Part shown: positions 53,276-60,672 of the stretch, in pieces
Numbering within the stretch: position 1 is the first letter of the stretch
Layout: every line of letters starts with the position of its first letter
From: Candidatus Nitrosotenuis aquarius
GTDB taxonomy: Archaea; Thermoproteota; Nitrososphaeria; Nitrososphaerales; Nitrosopumilaceae
NCBI RefSeq assembly: GCF_002787055.1
Contig: NZ_CP024808.1
Coordinates: forward strand, 186,001 to 250,000
DNA: 64,000 nt
Direction of reading: 5' to 3'
Notes under the pieces: generated by a model
Database searches by the model: none
Told to the model about the DNA's origin: nothing
Seen by the model: the letters and a program-made list of their open reading frames with translations, nothing else
Program-made: the position numbers and the translations under genes

Positions 53276-53752
53276 TCATATCATGGTGAACAGCGATCCA
53301 ACTATAGCTCCGTATGCTAGATGACCAATCAGGCTTGTGATCATGGGTAGATTTCCGTCAGGATGCCTCCACGGTATTATTCCTGTGATTGGTTTGTGTA
53401 TTGGGATTAATGTGGCGACCCACAAAAAGACTCCATAGGCAACGCCTGCCAGAATGACACTTGATGTTGCAAATGGAAATATGATCAACACCAAGGCAAA
53501 ACCCATCCCGCCGAGGCCGCCATTTACAAAATGCAACAAGAATATGCCCTTTATGTGAAGATCAGACTCTGCCAGTCTGAAAAACTTGGTAGATAAGACC
53601 TGATTTTCATGCCATTCCAAGACTCCGCGTAACCCAAACCTCTTCCAAGCAGGAATCTCTATTATTGTCATGACTAGCGTGGCGACAAGGCCTGCCAACA
53701 ATGAAAGAAAGAACACATCAATGTTGGGGTTATTCATGAAAATCTGCTTCAA
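53276..53752 (-). CDS. four-helix membrane protein, 158 aa
   Basis: Helices at IDVFFLSLLAGLVATLVMTI, LGGMGFALVLIIFPFATSSV, VAYGVFLWVATLIPI and MITSLIGHLAYGAIVGSLF. Resembles small conserved archaeal membrane proteins of unknown role. HWEN and HKPITGIIPWRH segments contain histidines near the membrane face that could bind metal or protons; speculative. Confidence 0.65.
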   Translation of the reverse strand: MKQIFMNNPNIDVFFLSLLAGLVATLVMTIIEIPAWKRFGLRGVLEWHENQVLSTKFFRLAESDLHIKGIFLLHFVNGGLGGMGFALVLIIFPFATSSVILAGVAYGVFLWVATLIPIHKPITGIIPWRHPDGNLPMITSLIGHLAYGAIVGSLFTMI

Positions 53753-53864
53753 TTACTGATCTGTGTTTGTAAATTATTAAGCAAGGCAAATGGCTGGCAC
53801 TAGTGCTAACTTTTTGATTGGCGGTGAATTTTTTAAAAGCTGATTTTTTGGCAAGAAATTCAGA

Positions 53865-54194
53865 ATGCGTGTCTGGGATATCCAACCAAAAAAACTGTGC
53901 CGGGAACATTTGCTTGGTGAACACAGAGAACTACATGCGATTTGGACAATTCTGACGCAAGGCAAGACTGGATATTCACATCATCCTGAGACATTGCGCT
54001 GGCGGGGAAAATTACATGCGCTATATCACAGACATGATTTGCTAGTTAGCGAGATGATCAGGCGGGGATACAACCACAACAGCAACCTGGATAAAAGACT
54101 GGCAAGTGGCACTAGAACACAAAATGATTTTGTTGATTCCTATCAGGACCAAATCAAAATTCTAAGACAGAAAAATTGCGCATGCGAGGTCTGA
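53865..54194 (+). CDS. pyrimidine-dimer DNA glycosylase (T4 endonuclease V family)
   Basis: 109 residues. MRVWDIQPKKLCREHLLGEH followed by RELHAIWTILTQGKTGYSHH and LRWRGKLHALYHRHDLLVSE is the characteristic start of the DenV-like family, which removes pyrimidine dimers using an N-terminal amine and a catalytic Glu (E19 or E22 of REHLLGEHRE is the candidate). The gene is shorter than T4 DenV (138 aa). It complements the UvrABC operon elsewhere in the window. Confidence 0.85.
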   Translation: MRVWDIQPKKLCREHLLGEHRELHAIWTILTQGKTGYSHHPETLRWRGKLHALYHRHDLLVSEMIRRGYNHNSNLDKRLASGTRTQNDFVDSYQDQIKILRQKNCACEV

Positions 54195-54238
54195 TCCTCT
54201 AAAAGACTACATATACCCTAAACGAATAGCTTCATCAA

Positions 54239-55264
54239 ATGAAGACTGCATCAGTCAAAGGACCGTCTCTTGTTGATGTCACAGAAACAACAAAGCCGAC
54301 TGTGGGTCCTGGCGACATTTTAGTAAAAATGCAGTCCTGCGGAATTTGTGGCTCTGATGTGGAAAAGGTATTTGGAAAATATGGCCAGCCATCAATGAGA
54401 CTTGGACACGAGCCAGCAGGAATAATAGTCGAAGTCGGCGCAAATGTCAGGGATTTCAAAAAAGGAGACCGAGTCTTTACCCATCACCACGTACCGTGTT
54501 ATTCATGCCATTTGTGCAATCATGGAAATGAGACCATGTGCCCAAAGTATTATGAGACTAATCTGTCCCCATGCGGATTATCAGAGGAATATGTCGTGCC
54601 GGAATGGAATGTGTCCCATGGCGGGGTGCTGAAAATACCGGATTCAATGTCGTTTGATGAGGCTGCATTGATAGAGCCCCTGGCGTGCTGTATTAGGTCC
54701 TGGAACAAGTTCAAATCTCAAAAAGGCGACACTGCGGCAATCTTTGGAGCAGGCCCAACCGGCATGATGCATGTAATGCTTGCACAGTCGCAAGAATTCT
54801 CCAAAATATTTGCACTGGATCTTAATGACTTTAGGCTGGATTATGCAAAATCAATTGGAGCAATTCCTCTAAAGTCCGGCACGCCCCAATCGATTCAAAA
54901 AATCCTAGAGGAAACAGCAAACCAAGGTGTCGATGTATCTATTGTGGCAACGGGCGCACTGTCTGCGGTAACTGATGCCATAGCGCTCACAAGAAAGGGC
55001 GGCACAATAGTCATGTTTGGTGTCCCATCAAAGGGCGCCACGCTAAGTGTGGACATGAGCGTTGTTTACTCTAAGGAGCTAACACTGGTTACAAGCTATG
55101 CAGCATCAGACCGGGACACAAAGCAGGCACTCGATCTAGTATCAACAGGCAAAGTTCCTGCAAAAAAGCTAATCACACATCGATACTCATTGGCAGAATC
55201 GCAAAAAGCATTTGAGCATGCACATACAGGCCACAATGCCATGAAGATAGTAATAAACGGCTGA
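54239..55264 (+). CDS. zinc-dependent medium-chain dehydrogenase
   Basis: 341 residues. Catalytic zinc ligands in SCGICGSDVEKVFG and RLGHEPAGIIVE; structural zinc CysS in HHHVPCYSCHLCNHGNETMC; cofactor-binding IFGAGPTGMMHVML. Alcohol, sorbitol, threonine or sugar dehydrogenase activity cannot be distinguished. It precedes the aldolase by 43 bases on the same strand and the two may act on related sugar phosphates. Confidence 0.88.
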   Translation: MKTASVKGPSLVDVTETTKPTVGPGDILVKMQSCGICGSDVEKVFGKYGQPSMRLGHEPAGIIVEVGANVRDFKKGDRVFTHHHVPCYSCHLCNHGNETMCPKYYETNLSPCGLSEEYVVPEWNVSHGGVLKIPDSMSFDEAALIEPLACCIRSWNKFKSQKGDTAAIFGAGPTGMMHVMLAQSQEFSKIFALDLNDFRLDYAKSIGAIPLKSGTPQSIQKILEETANQGVDVSIVATGALSAVTDAIALTRKGGTIVMFGVPSKGATLSVDMSVVYSKELTLVTSYAASDRDTKQALDLVSTGKVPAKKLITHRYSLAESQKAFEHAHTGHNAMKIVING

Positions 55265-55307
55265 GGAAAAGATTAAGAAGGGTCTGGATAGGTCGGTTTT
55301 TACAGAT

Positions 55308-56513
55308 ATGGATTACGGATTAAAAAGCAGAATGGCGAGCATTCTGAAGCCAAACAACGGCAGAGGAGTAATGCTTGCAGTAGATCACGGCTATTTTCTT
55401 GGACCAACAGAAAAACTCGAAGTACCAAAAAGAACAATTTCTCCAATTGTGAGATACTGTGACTCTTTGATGGTAACAAGAGGTGTAGTTAGAAGCTCAG
55501 TTGATCCAAATTTCCCAGTGCCAATAGTGCTTCGAGTCTCAGGCGGCGCAAGCATCATTGGCGAAGACCTCTCAAACGAGGAAATTACAACCAGCATCAA
55601 AGACGCAATCAGAATTAACGCAACGGCAGTAACAATGTCTATTTTTGTAGGCGCAAAATATGAGCACAAGTCTCTAGTCGGCTTAGGACACCTAGTAAAT
55701 GAGGCAGAAGAATATGGCTTGCCGGTACTGGCTGTTACCGCAGTAGGAAAAGAGCTGGCAAAGCGAGACGCAAGATACCTGTCATTGTCATGCAGAATTG
55801 CAGCTGAATTTGGCGCACACATGGTAAAGACCTATTATTGCGATGACTTTCAAAAGGTAGTCAACTCTTGCCCAGTGCCAATCATAGTGGCTGGCGGACC
55901 AAAAATCCCAGAGCGCGACGCACTAGCCCTGACATACAACTCCATCAAGGCAGGTGCTGCAGGCGTAGACATGGGACGAAACATCTGGCAATCACAATAC
56001 CCCGTGGCAATGATTAGGGCAGTACGAGCTATCGTTCACTCTAATTACAACTTGGACCAAGCATACAAGCTGTTCCAACAACTGGCAAAAGGACAACCAG
56101 TACAACAAAACAACAGGGGCAACTTTAATCCAAACCAAAACAGAAACCAAAACCGACCACAAGGAAACAGGCCAAATCCACAAGGAAATAGGCAAAACCA
56201 AAAAAACCAACAAAGACGCCCACAACAAAACAGACCAAACAACCAAAACCAAAAGCCAGGACAACCAAATCAACCTAAACCAAACCAAAAACCAAACCAC
56301 GGAAAACCTCAGAACCAAAACAAACCACAGAACAAACCTCAACAAAAACAAGGACAAAAACCACCAAACAAACCAAACCAAGGAAAACCACAAAACCAAA
56401 ACAAGCAACAAAACAAGCCACAACAAAAACCAAACCAACCAAAACCAACACAACAACCAAAGCCAGCTGCACAACCGGTAACTCCTGCACCAGCAGCTCC
56501 AAAACCGCAATAA
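55308..56513 (+). CDS. DhnA/LsrF-type class I aldolase with long N/Q/P/K disordered tail
   Basis: 401 residues. Residues 1-265 are a TIM-barrel aldolase: MLAVDHGYFLGPTE, VLRVSGGASIIGEDL, the Schiff-base Lys174 in HMVKTYYCDDF, VNSCPVPIIVAGGPK and AGAAGVDMGRNIWQS. The family includes LsrF and archaeal FBP or ADH-synthase-type aldolases, so the substrate is uncertain. From about residue 266 to the end (56103-56510) the protein is almost only Asn, Gln, Pro, Lys, Arg and Gly, which relatives lack. The codons there are A/C-rich with almost no T. Confidence 0.88.
   Translation: MDYGLKSRMASILKPNNGRGVMLAVDHGYFLGPTEKLEVPKRTISPIVRYCDSLMVTRGVVRSSVDPNFPVPIVLRVSGGASIIGEDLSNEEITTSIKDAIRINATAVTMSIFVGAKYEHKSLVGLGHLVNEAEEYGLPVLAVTAVGKELAKRDARYLSLSCRIAAEFGAHMVKTYYCDDFQKVVNSCPVPIIVAGGPKIPERDALALTYNSIKAGAAGVDMGRNIWQSQYPVAMIRAVRAIVHSNYNLDQAYKLFQQLAKGQPVQQNNRGNFNPNQNRNQNRPQGNRPNPQGNRQNQKNQQRRPQQNRPNNQNQKPGQPNQPKPNQKPNHGKPQNQNKPQNKPQQKQGQKPPNKPNQGKPQNQNKQQNKPQQKPNQPKPTQQPKPAAQPVTPAPAAPKPQ
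56103..56510 (+). repeat. low-complexity tail-coding repeat
   Basis: Irregular repetition of AACCAAAACCAAAACAA-like units encodes the N/Q/P/K tail of the aldolase. Strong strand asymmetry: the plus strand is mostly A and C. The open antisense frames here are a by-product. Confidence 0.8.
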
Positions 56514-56551
56514 AACTACGCATTATTTACAGAGATATACTATGAATTCAG

Positions 56552-56570
56552 TGTGTTCATTTTGAACACA
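56552..56570. terminator. perfect hairpin after the aldolase gene
   Basis: TGTGTTCA-TTT-TGAACACA, eight-base arms, 39 bases after the aldolase stop. No long T-run follows, so an operator function is equally possible. Confidence 0.4.
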
Positions 56571-56623
56571 TTCCTACGTTTAATGTGATTCAAATAAATC
56601 ATTTTTATGAATAGGGCACCGCT

Positions 56624-56644
56624 TTCCAATTCACAATATTGGAA
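56624..56644. other. hairpin upstream of histidine kinase
   Basis: TTCCAAT-TCACAAT-ATTGGAA, seven perfect base pairs, 34 bases before the kinase start, within the 164-base gap. Could be a 5' UTR structure or binding site. Confidence 0.3.
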
Positions 56645-56677
56645 GCCAGAGTTTCATTAGAACGGAACTGAGAGACA

Positions 56678-57703
56678 ATGACTAAATTCATGAATAAAAA
56701 GACTAACGATTCAACAAATGTGGAAAGGAAAATCTACTTTACTAAAAACAAAGAAAACACAGACACCAAGAATCCAAGCGATTTTGAACAAATAGAATTT
56801 GCAGAAAATTTTGTGGACCTTGACAACTCTGATGATTCGCTAGAAGTTGATGTGCTTGATATGACAGAAGATGATCGAATGCGCTTACTACGATCAGTCA
56901 TAGACCGTGAAAAAAAGGAATTGGACACCATGATGCGCCTAGTCGAAAAACAAACACAAAGCATCCAAAATTCACGAAAAATGCTGACTGACAAACAGCT
57001 ATTATTGCAACTGGAGCTCTCAAAAAAGGCAAGCAAATTCTCTACAAATGAGAAACTCTCCCTGATAGGTGATCTGTCTGTTAAGATGGCTCACGACATA
57101 AAAAACCCAATCACGGTATTGAAGTCCCAGATTGAGCTTTTAAAATTACAATTCTCAAAAAACGAAAATTCCATAATGCTTGGCTCATTGAATCGAATGG
57201 ACAAGGCAATCTCAATAATAATGACTCAATTTGATGACATGCTTCATTTTCTGCGGGAAGAACCTCAATATGATTTTGAAGAATGTGACGTCAGACAAAT
57301 AATACGTGATGCGTTATTTGGAATAAAAATACCATCTAACATCAATCTGAGATGGCCATCAAACGACATTGCCCTTTTGTGTGACAAGAGCAAGCTCCAG
57401 CGCGTTTTTGCAAATCTGATCCAGAATTCAATTCATGCTATGGAAAACGGTGGCGAAATATCTGTTGAAATATCCGAAAACAAAGAAGATGTCACAATTA
57501 AGGTTCAAGACTCTGGTCCTGGCATTGCAGAAGACAAACTGGACAAGATCTTCCAGCCGCTATTTACCACCAAAAAATATGGCACGGGATTGGGGCTGGT
57601 AATTTGCAAACAAATCGTAGAAGCACACCACGGAAGTATCTCCTTACACAACAACCCTACCACATTTACAATAAAAATTCCTAAACAATCAAGAAAGAAT
57701 TAG
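56678..57703 (+). CDS. soluble sensor histidine kinase
   Basis: 341 residues. An acidic N-terminal region of about 65 residues and a coiled coil (70-120, MTEDDRMRLLRSVIDREKKE) precede HisKA with His139 in VKMAHDIKNPITVL and a HATPase domain: NLIQNSIHAMENGG, VQDSGPGIAEDK, FQPLFTTKKYGTGLGLVICK. Close in sequence to the kinase at 2253. No membrane helix, no adjacent receiver. Its stop region overlaps the zinc micro-protein by four bases. Confidence 0.88.
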   Translation: MTKFMNKKTNDSTNVERKIYFTKNKENTDTKNPSDFEQIEFAENFVDLDNSDDSLEVDVLDMTEDDRMRLLRSVIDREKKELDTMMRLVEKQTQSIQNSRKMLTDKQLLLQLELSKKASKFSTNEKLSLIGDLSVKMAHDIKNPITVLKSQIELLKLQFSKNENSIMLGSLNRMDKAISIIMTQFDDMLHFLREEPQYDFEECDVRQIIRDALFGIKIPSNINLRWPSNDIALLCDKSKLQRVFANLIQNSIHAMENGGEISVEISENKEDVTIKVQDSGPGIAEDKLDKIFQPLFTTKKYGTGLGLVICKQIVEAHHGSISLHNNPTTFTIKIPKQSRKN

Positions 57704-57804
57704 GCAGACTGTAATTCTAGTGATTTTGCAAAACACTTGGATGAGCAATACGAGCTTGCCCTGTTTTCGAATTCAGTGCCGCATTCTTTACACATTTGTT
57801 TCAT
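57700..57804 (-). CDS. zinc-finger micro-protein, 34 aa
   Basis: MKQMCKECGTEFENRASSYC followed by SSKCFAKSLELQSA: C-x2-C-x11-C-x3-C, a compact zinc-binding fold. Ends in TTAG shared with the kinase stop. Similar small treble-clef-like proteins are common in archaea; function unknown. Confidence 0.6.
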   Translation of the reverse strand: MKQMCKECGTEFENRASSYCSSKCFAKSLELQSA

Positions 57805-57897
57805 GTGGTATTTTGTCTTGTTTTTCTTATAAACAAGAATGGATAGATTTGCGCGTTGGCACTAGCATTTTTTCACTATGATTATTGTAATCATGTC

Positions 57898-58296
57898 TTA
57901 GATCTTTGATAGGTGAATATGGGCTATTTTCCAGCTCTCTTTTTTGACTAGAACAAAGGTGGCTCGTCCCTGTATCTCCATGAATTCGCCGGTGTATGCC
58001 TTGGTGTCAACTAGCATTCCCTTCTGTGTTAGCTCAAATGCCACCACTGCAACATCACCAAAGATGCTTATCTTTGGGTTTCTAATGGAATAATCATAGT
58101 CTGATATTGAGACGAATCGAAGCTCTTCCAGCTCTACTGATGTCTTGTAGTCTTTGAGGTCATATGGCGGCAAGTCCGAAAATGATGAAAACGCAGGATC
58201 ATTTAGCTGTATTTCCCGCAACGGTGTGAGGTCCTTGGTCTTGCCTGCCTCAAAGAATGTCTCTATTGTTTTGATAATGTCTTCTCTGTCTGACAA
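57898..58296 (-). CDS. SnoaL/NTF2-like protein
   Basis: 132 residues. The pattern REDIIKTIETFFEAGKTKDL, then strands including PKISIFGDVAVVAFELTQ and GRATFVLVKKESWKIAHIHL, is the cone-shaped NTF2-like fold used by SnoaL cyclases and limonene-epoxide-hydrolase relatives, or simply as a ligand-binding domain. No catalytic residue assigned. Confidence 0.75.
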   Translation of the reverse strand: MSDREDIIKTIETFFEAGKTKDLTPLREIQLNDPAFSSFSDLPPYDLKDYKTSVELEELRFVSISDYDYSIRNPKISIFGDVAVVAFELTQKGMLVDTKAYTGEFMEIQGRATFVLVKKESWKIAHIHLSKI

Positions 58297-58361
58297 GTGA
58301 TTTTTTTGAGCCTGAGTCAGAGTTTAAGCCTTGGGGTCTGGCTTCAAAGTATCAAGCAATC

Positions 58362-58368
58362 TTTATAA
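58362..58368 (+). promoter_or_regulatory. TATA box for the ilvB leader transcript
   Basis: TTTATAA, 27-34 bases before the ATG of the leader peptide at 58396, so the predicted start site near 58391 would give an almost leaderless message. Confidence 0.5.
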
Positions 58369-58395
58369 GAATAATTTCGCTCTCTAATCTTGAAT

Positions 58396-58452
58396 ATGTC
58401 ATATAGCTTGACAGCACCATTTGTAGGACTGCTAGTCGAGCTGGTGCTGTAA
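58396..58452 (+). CDS. Leu/Val-rich leader peptide upstream of ilvB, 18 aa
   Basis: Sequence begins MSYSLTAPF and ends VGLLVELVL; seven of the last nine residues are Leu or Val. It starts about five bases after a predicted transcription start and stops 36 bases before ilvB. The product of the downstream genes is the pathway to Leu, Val and Ile. Composition and location resemble bacterial attenuation peptides, which is unexpected in an archaeon. Confidence 0.5.
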   Translation: MSYSLTAPFVGLLVELVL

Positions 58453-58474
58453 ATTTATACTACAGCGCGCTTTT
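58411..58474 (+). promoter_or_regulatory. overlapping alternative hairpins before ilvB (attenuator-like)
   Basis: ACAGCACCA (58411-58419) pairs perfectly with TGGTGCTGT (58442-58450), enclosing a small GACT-GCT-AGTC hairpin. The segment GTGCTGTA (58444-58451) can instead pair with TACAGCGC (58461-58468, one G:U), followed by GC and TTTT. The two stems are mutually exclusive, and both lie in or just after the leader peptide frame. The second stem's loop contains a TATA box, so a protein-bound operator is the alternative reading. Confidence 0.45.
58454..58459 (+). promoter_or_regulatory. TATA box for ilvB
   Basis: TTTATA, about 32 bases before the ilvB ATG at 58489, giving a near-leaderless transcript. 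It is framed by GCTGTA and TACAGC inverted half-sites. Confidence 0.5.
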
Positions 58475-58488
58475 GTGGTGAATAAATC

Positions 58489-60177
58489 ATGGAAAAAATT
58501 TCAGGCGCAAGATCGTTAATCAAAGCATTAGAAAAACAAGGAGTAAAAGAAATCTTCGGGCTACCGGGAGGTGCAAACCTTCCAATGTATGATGAGCTCT
58601 ACAAGAGCAACATTCGACATATTCTAGTTCGACACGAGCAATCAGCTGCACACATGGCAGACGGATTTGGCAGAGTTTCAAGGCGTGCAGGTGTGTGCTT
58701 TGCAACATCCGGCCCTGGCGCTACAAATATCGTGACAGGCCTTGCAACTGCAAACGCAGACTCGGCGCCAATGGTGGCAATAACAGGACAGGTGCCAACT
58801 GCCATGATAGGACGCGACGCTTTCCAGGAAAGCGACATTATTGGAATAGCAAACCCAGTTGTAAAATATTCATTCCAGCCAACCAAGGCAACCGACATTC
58901 CAGAGGTGGTCAAAAAGGGATTCTACATTGCAGAGACAGGAAGACCGGGCGCAGTACTGATCGATATACCTAAAGATGTTCAGACAAACGAAGCAGAGAT
59001 TCCATTCCCTGAAGAAGTCAAAATCCGTGGTTACCATCCATGGACTGATCCAGACATTGTCGCAATAGAAAAAGCAATCAAGTTGTTATTGTCATCTACA
59101 AAGCCAGTAATTCTAGCTGGTGGCGGTGTCATAATATCATCAGCGTTTGCGGAATTGCAATCACTAGCTGAAATGCTAATGATTCCGGTGGTGTCAACAT
59201 TCAAGGGCAAGGGAGCATTTCCAGAAAACCACGCACTATCACTAGGCCCAATAGGTATGCATGGACACGCAGAAGCAAACAAGATAATGTCTGAAGCCGA
59301 CTGTGTGTTAGCAATAGGAACTAGATTCTCTGACAGATCAGTAGGAAGATTTGACGAATTTGAGAAAAACCTCAAAATCATACACCTAGATGTCGACCCT
59401 GCAGAAATTGGCAAAAACCAGACAACCAGTGTTGCAATAGTGGGTGATGTCAAGGCGTCATTGAGAATATTTGTCAAATTATTGATGCAAAAGGCATTTA
59501 AAAAGACAGAAGAAAACGAATGGCTCAAACACGTAACCGAAGTAAAGCAATACTGGCGAGACAATCTAAAATTACATCCGGGAGAATTGACTGCAGCAAA
59601 AATCTTGCGCAAACTACGCGAGGTAATGCCGGCACAATCTATAGTTACAACCGAGGTAGGCCAGCACCAAATGTGGGCATCATTATTCTATGATGTAATA
59701 TCTCCTGGCACTTTCTTTAGCTCAACTGGTCTTGGTACCATGGGCTGGGGGTTCCCGGCAGCAATTGGTGCAAAGGCAGCTAGGCCAGACTTGCCAGTAG
59801 TGGACATTGCAGGCGATGGCAGCTTTAACATGACGGAAAACTCGCTAGCTACGTCGGTCCTAGACAATTTGCCGGTAATCGTATTTTTAGTAAACAACTA
59901 CACCCTTGGAATGGTTGCCCAGTGGCAGAGAACATTCTATGACAGAAGAATGATTGGCGTTGACCAAAAACAATGCCCTGACTATTGCAAGCTAGCAGAA
60001 TCATACGGCGCGCAGGGAATCAGAGTGGGCGACCTAAACGAGCTAGGCCAAGCAATCAAGGCAGGACTAAAATCCGACGTTGCAACGGTAATTGACATTC
60101 CAATCGACCCAGAAGAAGACGTGTTGCCGTTTGTGGCGCCTGGAACATCACTTAAGGACATGATCCTACCATCCTAG
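58489..60177 (+). CDS. ilvB: acetolactate synthase large subunit
   Basis: 562 residues. TPP enzyme that condenses pyruvate units in valine/leucine and isoleucine synthesis. Key parts: GLPGGANLPMYDELYKSN, the catalytic Glu in LVRHEQSAAHMADGFGR, ATSGPGATNIVTGLATAN, FAD-region QFPF-like loop FQPTKATDIPEVV, and the TPP motif GDGSFNMTENSLATSVLDN. Full length. First main gene of ilvB-ilvN-leuA-leuB. Confidence 0.94.
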   Translation: MEKISGARSLIKALEKQGVKEIFGLPGGANLPMYDELYKSNIRHILVRHEQSAAHMADGFGRVSRRAGVCFATSGPGATNIVTGLATANADSAPMVAITGQVPTAMIGRDAFQESDIIGIANPVVKYSFQPTKATDIPEVVKKGFYIAETGRPGAVLIDIPKDVQTNEAEIPFPEEVKIRGYHPWTDPDIVAIEKAIKLLLSSTKPVILAGGGVIISSAFAELQSLAEMLMIPVVSTFKGKGAFPENHALSLGPIGMHGHAEANKIMSEADCVLAIGTRFSDRSVGRFDEFEKNLKIIHLDVDPAEIGKNQTTSVAIVGDVKASLRIFVKLLMQKAFKKTEENEWLKHVTEVKQYWRDNLKLHPGELTAAKILRKLREVMPAQSIVTTEVGQHQMWASLFYDVISPGTFFSSTGLGTMGWGFPAAIGAKAARPDLPVVDIAGDGSFNMTENSLATSVLDNLPVIVFLVNNYTLGMVAQWQRTFYDRRMIGVDQKQCPDYCKLAESYGAQGIRVGDLNELGQAIKAGLKSDVATVIDIPIDPEEDVLPFVAPGTSLKDMILPS

Positions 60178-60186
60178 GTGTGTACA

Positions 60187-60672
60187 ATGGTGTGGGCAAT
60201 CTTATCAATTCTAGTAGAAAACAAGCCTGGAATACTATTCAAGGTGACTCACTTGTTTCGCTCCAGAAACTTTAACATTGATTCAATCTCTGTTGGCGTG
60301 ACTCAGAACCCGGAATTCTCCAAGATGACAATTACCACAATAGGCGATGAAAAACAAATAGAGCAAATCGTAAAGCAACTAGACAAAATGATTGATACCA
60401 TAGAGGTAAAGAGACTAGACGACAAAAAAACAGTATTTCGGGAGTTGTCGTTGTTTAGAGTCAAAGTGTCAAAGCCGTCGGATTCCATGGAAATCAACAA
60501 CATAGCAAACTCGTTTGGCGCCAAGGTTCATGACGCAAGACGCGACTCTATCATGGTGGAACTCACTGCCACGCCTGAGCAGATCAACAATCTTCAAGAG
60601 CTACTAGCACCCTATGAAATACTAGACATTGCAAGGACTGGCGTTGCTGCACTACAAAGGGGCGGGGACTGA
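60187..60672 (+). CDS. ilvN: acetolactate synthase small (regulatory) subunit
   Basis: 161 residues from ATG 60187 (GTG 60178 is an alternative). N-terminal ACT domain WAILSILVENKPGILFKVTH, RSRNFNIDSISVGVTQ; C-terminal regulatory half KVSKPSDSMEINNIANSFGA and DARRDSIMVELTATPEQI. It confers feedback inhibition by valine in relatives. Starts ten bases after ilvB and overlaps leuA by one base (TGATG). Confidence 0.93.
   Translation: MVWAILSILVENKPGILFKVTHLFRSRNFNIDSISVGVTQNPEFSKMTITTIGDEKQIEQIVKQLDKMIDTIEVKRLDDKKTVFRELSLFRVKVSKPSDSMEINNIANSFGAKVHDARRDSIMVELTATPEQINNLQELLAPYEILDIARTGVAALQRGGD

Noticed and set aside
55992-56510. Long minus-strand frame rich in Trp, Leu, Phe and Val opposite the aldolase tail
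   Set aside because: It is the antisense image of the A/C-rich low-complexity tail; no start context or neighbour supports it.
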